From Brachynemurus nebulosus (Eukaryota > Arthropoda > Insecta > Neuroptera > Myrmeleontidae), in assembly GCA_035578155.1 (NCBI GenBank), contig JAPWDM010000017.1:4290482-4354481 (forward strand): a stretch of 64,000 nucleotides of DNA, written 5' to 3'. Both the position numbers and the translations under genes were made by a program. Below are positions 57,741 to 64,000 of this stretch, piece by piece (position 1 is the stretch's first letter; each line of letters starts with the position of its first letter). The notes beneath the pieces were generated by a model, which saw nothing but the letters and a program-made list of their open reading frames with translations, was not told where the DNA came from and made no database searches.

Positions 57741-60498
57741 AACTTTTACACAATTTTTTTTCTATTTAAATTTCACGAGTTGATTAGAAAAACAATGATA
57801 CTCGTTACGACGTGAGCCTCATCACGGACAGTAACAGACTAAATCAGTAGCGGTGTAAATTGCAACTTACTAACAACAGATTTGTATATGTAGGCTGCTT
57901 CTAGTTATTCTGTGATTATAAATGAGTAATTCTCCGATAATAGAGACCACTCAGAAACTCGTATTATTAAATTTTCAATATTCTTCTACTTTTAAGTGTT
58001 ATGAAGTTGTGGTAGCCCATAAATTGCGAAATACATGCTTGTTTCTGTAGATAAGACATGGATAAAGTGACTCATGTGTGGACGTAATAAAATTAATTTT
58101 CATGATTTTCTCCGAGCTAATTGCATGGTAAAAAATTTTATAATCAGAAATTTGAACTCCAATTTTTGAAATTGTTTATAAATCGATTTGCGCATTTTAA
58201 ATTTCTATCGCTAACTCTTCAAGAACTATCATATTTTGAAATAAAACTAAGGTGATTTGTGTCTTTTTCATTTTTGAAATAATGTGTATTTTATAGAAAA
58301 TTTTATAAGGTACGTATTACTTCCAAAGTCTCAGAGAAATTGCATAAAATACTTTTAAATTTCAAAATGATAAAAGATAAAAAAAAAATTAAAAATAAAT
58401 ATTGTTATTTTTTTATAAACTATTAACCAACAGAAAAAATTTTGTGATTGCAACTACAGGGGTGGCTGAAGCGAGTATGAACTTTGTAACATTAGGCCTA
58501 AACTTTTATTTTATAGACACAAATCACCCTTGTTTTATTTTATGTTGAAATAATCCTTGATGAATGCTACTGACCAAAATTTCAAGCGCGCAAATAAATT
58601 TATCAATATTTTAAAAAATTGTTGTTGAAATTTCGGAATGTAAGGTTTTATTACAAAGAAATTATTAGGTTCGGACCAGTAAATTTAGGTATATCACTTA
58701 CTGATCGAAAGAACTATTGATTGATCTAATTTTTGCCTTTTACATTGTAATTAATTCGGAAAAAATTGGGAAAATTGATTTCAGTATACATAAATTCATA
58801 ATACATAAAATATGAAAATAACGGAGTTACGAAAATTTAAAACTGAGTTTTTGGGTGGCTCCCATTATTAAAGAATTACCCAAATGTGGAAGTACTTTAC
58901 TGTTTTACGGAGAAGTTTGGGTGTATATTTATTTAACAATTTTGTGTTTAAATTATATTATAATTTATAATAAACTAATAAATGAATTCTAGGAATACGC
59001 TATTATTATTACAACGAACAGATAAAGTCAACTATTTAAGCTATAACAAGGTCAGTAAGTAATGAATAATTGCCAACATTTTTAGAAAAAAAAATGTTAA
59101 TCAGATAATTTTTTTTATAAGTTGGTATACGCATCATAATGTTTAATTCAATTAAAAACAATCATTATAAAAAATGTGAAAATTTACAGTTCTATTCACG
59201 TTTTTAGAGGGCTTATGTTCGAATGAAAGTCGTTAACCACTAGATCAGTTCAGGGTCAAATAAAACTAATGTTGGTGTTGACTTTTCCGTTTTTAATGAG
59301 AAGATTTTTAATTATAATTCAATCTGTTCACCTAGTTACTAGTGAATTAAAAATTATTTATTTTGTTTTTATATTTTAAAAATTAAAAAATTTATGACGA
59401 CCCAACAGATACAAATTTTTATAATTATAATTTGGTTACAAATACAATACGATTTAAAAACACCATTTTTTAGCACACGTAACTACTTAAAGGCGGTTAA
59501 ATATTGATGACGTCATATAACATTATCCCTCTAAGATATGCACATGTGCGCGTGCACACCGCCTCAAAAGTCGATGTGTATGACCTTAATTGTGGCGCAC
59601 CTGTCAATAAAAAAAAAAAAAAAAATAGCTCACAAACATAATGCATTCCCTAGCAGTAATGTTCACATTCAAAAAGAACGTACGTTTATGCAATATTTGC
59701 CTGTTGATAACTTTTTGAAACTATCAGCGGATATTGTATGAATGGAATCAGTCAACCGTTTTTTCCTACAGGTCATCACATTTTATTATTATAATTCTTA
59801 TTACAAATTGGAATAAATTGTGTAAATACTTAAGAGGAGGTTAGCATCTAGCTAAAAATGCGATGTTTTGAGGAATTTATTTTCACATAAATATTAAAAG
59901 TAAAATATTCGAAATTCAATTTACTTTAAAATAAAATAAAAACCAAGTCGATCCGTTGTCTGATTGAAAAATTATCGTCGATGCTGCTTAAAAGAAATGT
60001 AGTTACGTGAAAACGTTTTTAAAATTTTCTTCCTCAAATATTCAAATTTTACATGTTAATGTTTAAATAATTTACCATATAATTTATTTCCTATTCCTGG
60101 TGAATGTAACACTTCTTCCTCTACATCGTATTCTTTCATTTGTACCACGTGATTTGCTTTATTTGATGTAGCAATGGCTCTTGTGTGATAAGGTAACCTT
60201 AGCTGTCCTATTTTCTTTTTTTATTTCACTAAAATGATTTTAGTAACATATTCGGCATAATTACCTTCCAAAAAACGTAATAATTTTTTTTCTTTTTAGG
60301 TCGAACTTAATGAAAACTCCATCTTAAGTATTATGCAAAATCACGCACTAATTGGTTGGATTTTATGAGAATAACACAGAGAAAATATACGACCTACAAT
60401 TTGTAAAAAGTAGAAAAACGTTAACCAAATTAACCATTAAATTCACTAATGGAATATTAGTAAGGGTGTGATAAATTTCCCATTTCTGCTAGAAAATA
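57741..60498. other. AT-rich DNA, no gene recognised
   Basis: About 2.7 kb without supported genes. A GC-richer purine-pyrimidine patch GCACATGTGCGCGTGCACAC lies at about 59538. The open frames at 57549-57740 and 59538-59741 have no motif. Confidence 0.55.
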
Positions 60499-60856
60499 TC
60501 GAGCCATTACCGCCATTTTAGCGTAACCGACAAATATCAAATTTTACAGGAGAAGGATTTTTTAAATATATGTATGGCGCTTGCGATATTTCTGCTGTCT
60601 TAATTTTATTACGCCTCAGCGTATTATTCCTATTATTTTATTAACCTTACGATAAAGATGGTTATTGTCGGTTACGCTAAAATGTGAAAATGTGTTGTAA
60701 CGATAAATTAAGCAGTTGCTATAACTCGTTAATTAACGAATTTTGGAGAAAAACGTTAACACTGCTTGGTCCGTTACAGTTTAAAATGTTGCATGCAATA
60801 AAGATCTCAATTTCGATAAAACTGTCGCTTACGATAAATCGGCGGTAATGACTCGA
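60499..60856. mobile_element. TA-flanked MITE (358 bp)
   Basis: Ends TCGAGCCATTACCGCC and GGCGGTAATGACTCGA (one mismatch) lie between TA dinucleotides (60497-60498 and 60857-60858), as for Tc1/mariner-type insertion. A second inverted pair TAGCGTAACCGACA / TGTCGGTTACGCTA lies inside (60519 and 60667). No coding capacity. Confidence 0.75.
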
Positions 60857-60858
60857 TA

Positions 60859-62335
60859 TAAAAATCTAATCTGTAAAAGGCCTGAAGAAATGAATATCCT
60901 TTTTAACTAAAACTGGTTGATAATTCAGGAAACTATTGTTTTTTTAATTTGATTTAAAATTGTTCAAAGAGAGAGTAACTAATTATTTCTATTTATCAAT
61001 TATAGTACATTTTTATATATTTTTGTACATATTTGGATATTTTTTGGTTCTCAGATTGTTCAAAAGTGTTTAATTCAATATAAAAACGAAACTAATCATT
61101 AATTTGCATTTCAGTACTGAAATACAGACCGTCGTTCTTAAAGTTTTAATTTAATTTAATTTAAACAGATATTTTGTTTCTTAAAAATTCAAAGGTACGT
61201 AGCTGGAATTTATGATACACCATAGTAAAAGATTAATTCAAATAAATAGAGAAATAACAAATAAGTATTGTAATTTTTAGAATCACCTACCATTCGCGTC
61301 ACCTACATAAAAACACTCAACTGTTTTCTGCTGTACCAGAATTATTTTTTAACAAAATATTTTGTATTTACTAACAATTTACTATATTCTTTACCACTGG
61401 CCCCCAAAATGGGAAAGACAGGAATGAAAGGTTGATCCTATCATTATAAATTTAATTGGGTGGTCACAAAAAGTTTGGAGACCGCTATCTTAATAGCATT
61501 TACTATTGAATTTATATACAAGCAGGTACCTACTTGTTAGTGCAATTAATATTAATAATTGGTTGCTTTGTTATTTCTTATTTCATATGGATGAAGTTTA
61601 ACGAGGTTGCTACAAGAAAAAAGGATCGTTCAAAGGAAATCATTAGACATGCATCAATGTAAAACAAACTTTTTTAATAAACTGTACCTTGATCTAACGA
61701 TGTAATGATATTTTTCCAGTGCTATCTTCTAAGAAAAACTAACCGTTGTATTTATTTTATTTATATTTATTATTTATTATAACAAAATTAATTACAATAT
61801 AAAGACGAAAGAAAATTTATAATAATAACGTGGTAATTTTAAAATAAAAATCTGTAGCTGTACAGTTGTTTTTTCAACTCTGTTCCCGATCATTAAAAAA
61901 CGTTATTATATTATATTGTCGTTATTATTTTTGTAAAGACTATAGGAGACTTTTCATTCAGACATTTTTTTATTAGTTGTTACTTTTTGATATCCTTCAC
62001 TCTTCTTATTTTTTGCATAATATAAGTGATTATAAGATGTAGAATAAACCGAGCATAGATACAGTTCTAAAGTATCAATCATGTTTATATTCTACAAACG
62101 TAATTTTTTGGTAGTACGGTCAAAGCCCCTATATCCGAACGCGTTTAATACTCAAACAGTTTTGATATTTTAAATATTAATGAAGTTATTTCAGAAAAAA
62201 AGCGATAAATATTAAAACTGTTCGAGTACTGTAGAATCCTGAATTAAAAATATAAAAATTTGGGTTATTTAGGATTTCAGTTTTCATCGATTAAAAAAAA
62301 GAAATAGATAAACAATCAATTCTTTCCAGTTATAA
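60859..62335. other. AT-rich DNA, no gene recognised
   Basis: No coherent frame or repeat boundary is seen. Confidence 0.55.
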
Positions 62336-62433
<98 letters not shown>

Positions 62434-62700
62434 AAAGTGGTGTTAGTTACACTACTTATAACTGAAGATCGAATGAACCGATATGGCTGAAAATTGGTGG
62501 AGAGGTAGCTTAGAACCAGGAGACGGACATAGGATACTTTTTATCCCGTTCGAACGCGTTTCCGTGAAGTCAGTATAAAACGTGGTATAACAAAAACGCA
62601 TATGACATAAATCTGAAAATATACATAGACCTGAAATTTTATATTTAGACAATTACGTCACAAATTAGTTCAACCCTTCAAAATGACGTCATATAGATTT
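62336..62700. repeat. (AT)n array (62336-62430) and adjacent dispersed-repeat sequence
   Basis: The AT tract is followed by GAATGAACCGATATGGCTGA .. GGTAGCTTAGAACCAGGAGA .. CATAGGATACTTTTTATCCC. I have the impression that this is a widespread insect repeat next to AT microsatellites; its class is not settled here. Confidence 0.6.
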
Positions 62701-63458
62701 TAAACCAATAACTGAATACAAAATTTTTAATACTCCTTAAAAATACTCCTTCTCGATTTAACATTACGAGTTAGAAAAAGATAATATAATAATATAATCC
62801 AACCTAATTAAACAAAAACAACTGAAATATTAATGATAATAATATAAAGAGGCTACTTACGTCGTTACCTATTTGTAACCACACTCCAGAAGAAGACGTA
62901 ATTATAATGAGTTGTCTGTCAAATGTTACTCTTAATAAGATTTTCAAATGTGTTTAATTTTGTACAGTAAGGCTCAACGTAATGGTAAACTAGTAATTAG
63001 ATTTTACCGTGCAAATGGTTTAAATAATTATAAATTATAGCTATTTAATGACAAACAAATCAACCAAACTTTTCAATCTTATACCTAAACTTTTTCTATC
63101 AATAACAACTCACTCATATTTTATTTTAAAAATGCCTACTTTTTTAGCTTATCGTACTTTTTAACTTGACCTAGTAGTGTACTTTTAAATAGTTTTAGAA
63201 ATCAGTTTACTTATTGCAATTCAAATGTTTGATGAATTTCTGCCAGGAAAATTCAGCTACTACACCATATCTCACCAGGTCACCATAAAAAACGCTTTTA
63301 TATTCTCCAGCCGCCATATTGAAATCACTGTTGTGTGAGGAAAATTTTGCCACGCATATTTGAAAAATAGAGTCCATAACCTTTAATTTGAGATATTGCA
63401 GATCTATTTTAAGCAACACCAATTTTTGAAAGCAGGGTGTCCCGTTCAGAAAGAATGT

Positions 63459-63460
<2 letters not shown>
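62701..63460. other. AT-rich spacer
   Basis: No gene is recognised. A CAGGGTGTCCCGTTC word at 63434 just before the next AT array may be a dispersed-repeat terminus. Confidence 0.5.

Positions 63461-63546
<86 letters not shown>
63461..63546. repeat. (AT)n microsatellite
   Basis: About 86 bp of alternating AT directly upstream of the mariner remnant; it replaces or interrupts the usual mariner 5' sequence. Confidence 0.97.
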
Positions 63547-63548
<2 letters not shown>

Positions 63549-63550
63549 GA

Positions 63551-64000
63551 AGTGAAGTGCGTGCTGTAATTCGTTTTCTCTGTGCTAAAGGCTTAAAAGC
63601 AATTGACATTCATCGTCAAATCAGTGAAGTTTATGGTGAAAACATTATGAGTGAAGGAATGGTGCGGAAATGGGTTAGGGCCTTCAAAGATGGCCGCACA
63701 AACGTTCATGATGAGGAACGAAGTGGGCGACCTTCAGTCATTACCGATGATCCCATTCAAAAAGTGGACTGTAAAGTGAAAGAGAACAGACGGTTCACAA
63801 TTTCGTCCTTAGCTGAAAAATTTCTTGCTGTATCAAGAAGTGTTTTCTACGAAATTGTGTCCGAACGTGATGAAGAAGTAAAAACGTCTGTGCAGCAGTG
63901 GTTGTCCAGTATGGCGGCAAGCTTCTTTGACGACGGCATACAAAAGCTGCTCCCAAGATACGACAAGTGCCTTAATAATAATGGAAATTATGTAGAGAAG
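63551..64000 (+). pseudogene. Mariner transposase with catalytic core deleted, frame open to window end
   Basis: From 63551 to the end of the window 150 codons are open. They start SEVRAVIRFLCAKGLKAIDI and run through HRQISEVYGENIMSEGMVRKW (first helix-turn-helix), the linker RSGRPSVITDD, and the second helix-turn-helix block FTISSLAEKF..SRSVFYEIVSE. The next residues are DEEVKTSVQQWLSSMAASF and DDGIQKLLPRYDKCLN, the normal C-terminus of this mariner group. The whole DDE catalytic region (about 200 residues) is missing, joined in frame. No ATG is present at the start; the AT array lies where the first codons should be. DNA-binding parts are kept, catalysis is lost. The gene continues past the window. 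Confidence 0.88.

Overview
The window looks like a transposon-dense, strongly AT-rich intergenic or intronic stretch of an animal genome, most likely an insect. The evidence is mariner, piggyBac, hAT, Harbinger-like, Helitron-like and Ty1/copia elements of insect type, spliced transposase exons with GT/AG introns, and long (AT)n arrays. I recognise no ordinary host gene, no genuine tRNA or rRNA gene and no CRISPR array. The species cannot be fixed from the sequence alone.

Layout. 1-9.3 kb: mariner wrecks (1010-1540, 5624-6176, 6464-7293), a Harbinger-type MITE (2641-3108), a 1.45-kb hAT-type element (7369-8814), a short hAT MITE (8867-9103) and an (AT)n array. 9.3-25.2 kb: mostly featureless AT-rich DNA holding a TTAA-bounded MITE, a pogo/Tigger-like MITE, diverged tandem repeats and more (AT)n. 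25.3-28.3 kb: a nearly complete piggyBac element with perfect TTAA flanks and a frameshifted, intron-containing transposase. 30.2-32.6 kb: a foldback followed by a Tc1/mariner/IS630-superfamily transposase with an unusually long last catalytic spacer (about DD75E) and one frameshift. 33.7-36.3 kb: small nested elements, including a Helitron-type 3' end with a hAT MITE inside it. 37.3-41.8 kb: a Ty1/copia retrotransposon on the minus strand with both LTRs and decayed gag and pol. 41.9-44.0 kb: a second TTAA-bounded MITE carrying a nested element with seven heat-shock-element motifs at exact 103-bp spacing.

The most unusual object is a palindrome of about 10.4 kb (44.03-54.47 kb). Two near-identical inverted arms of 3.7 and 4.75 kb flank a unique 2-kb centre. 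Each arm holds, from inside to outside, a 21-bp minisatellite (about 15 units left, about 37 right) in which most units carry TGACTCA, a 58-residue basic ORF, a frameshifted gene beginning MAFLDIQGYQ, and arrays of a TACTGTAC-containing repeat. The centre carries a 208-residue orphan ORF and a frameshifted gene starting with a damaged C2H2 finger. I see no transposase, integrase or polymerase in it. The right arm alone has a 624-bp foldback with tRNA-like (pol III) ends, and the left arm preserves its empty site.

54.5-64 kb: a 120-bp satellite-like tandem array, AT-rich DNA, a TA-flanked MITE, and at the right edge a mariner derivative whose catalytic core is missing while the DNA-binding N-terminus and the C-terminus remain joined in one open frame. 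Most transposase-like genes here are broken, so the window records many nested insertions rather than cooperating genes.
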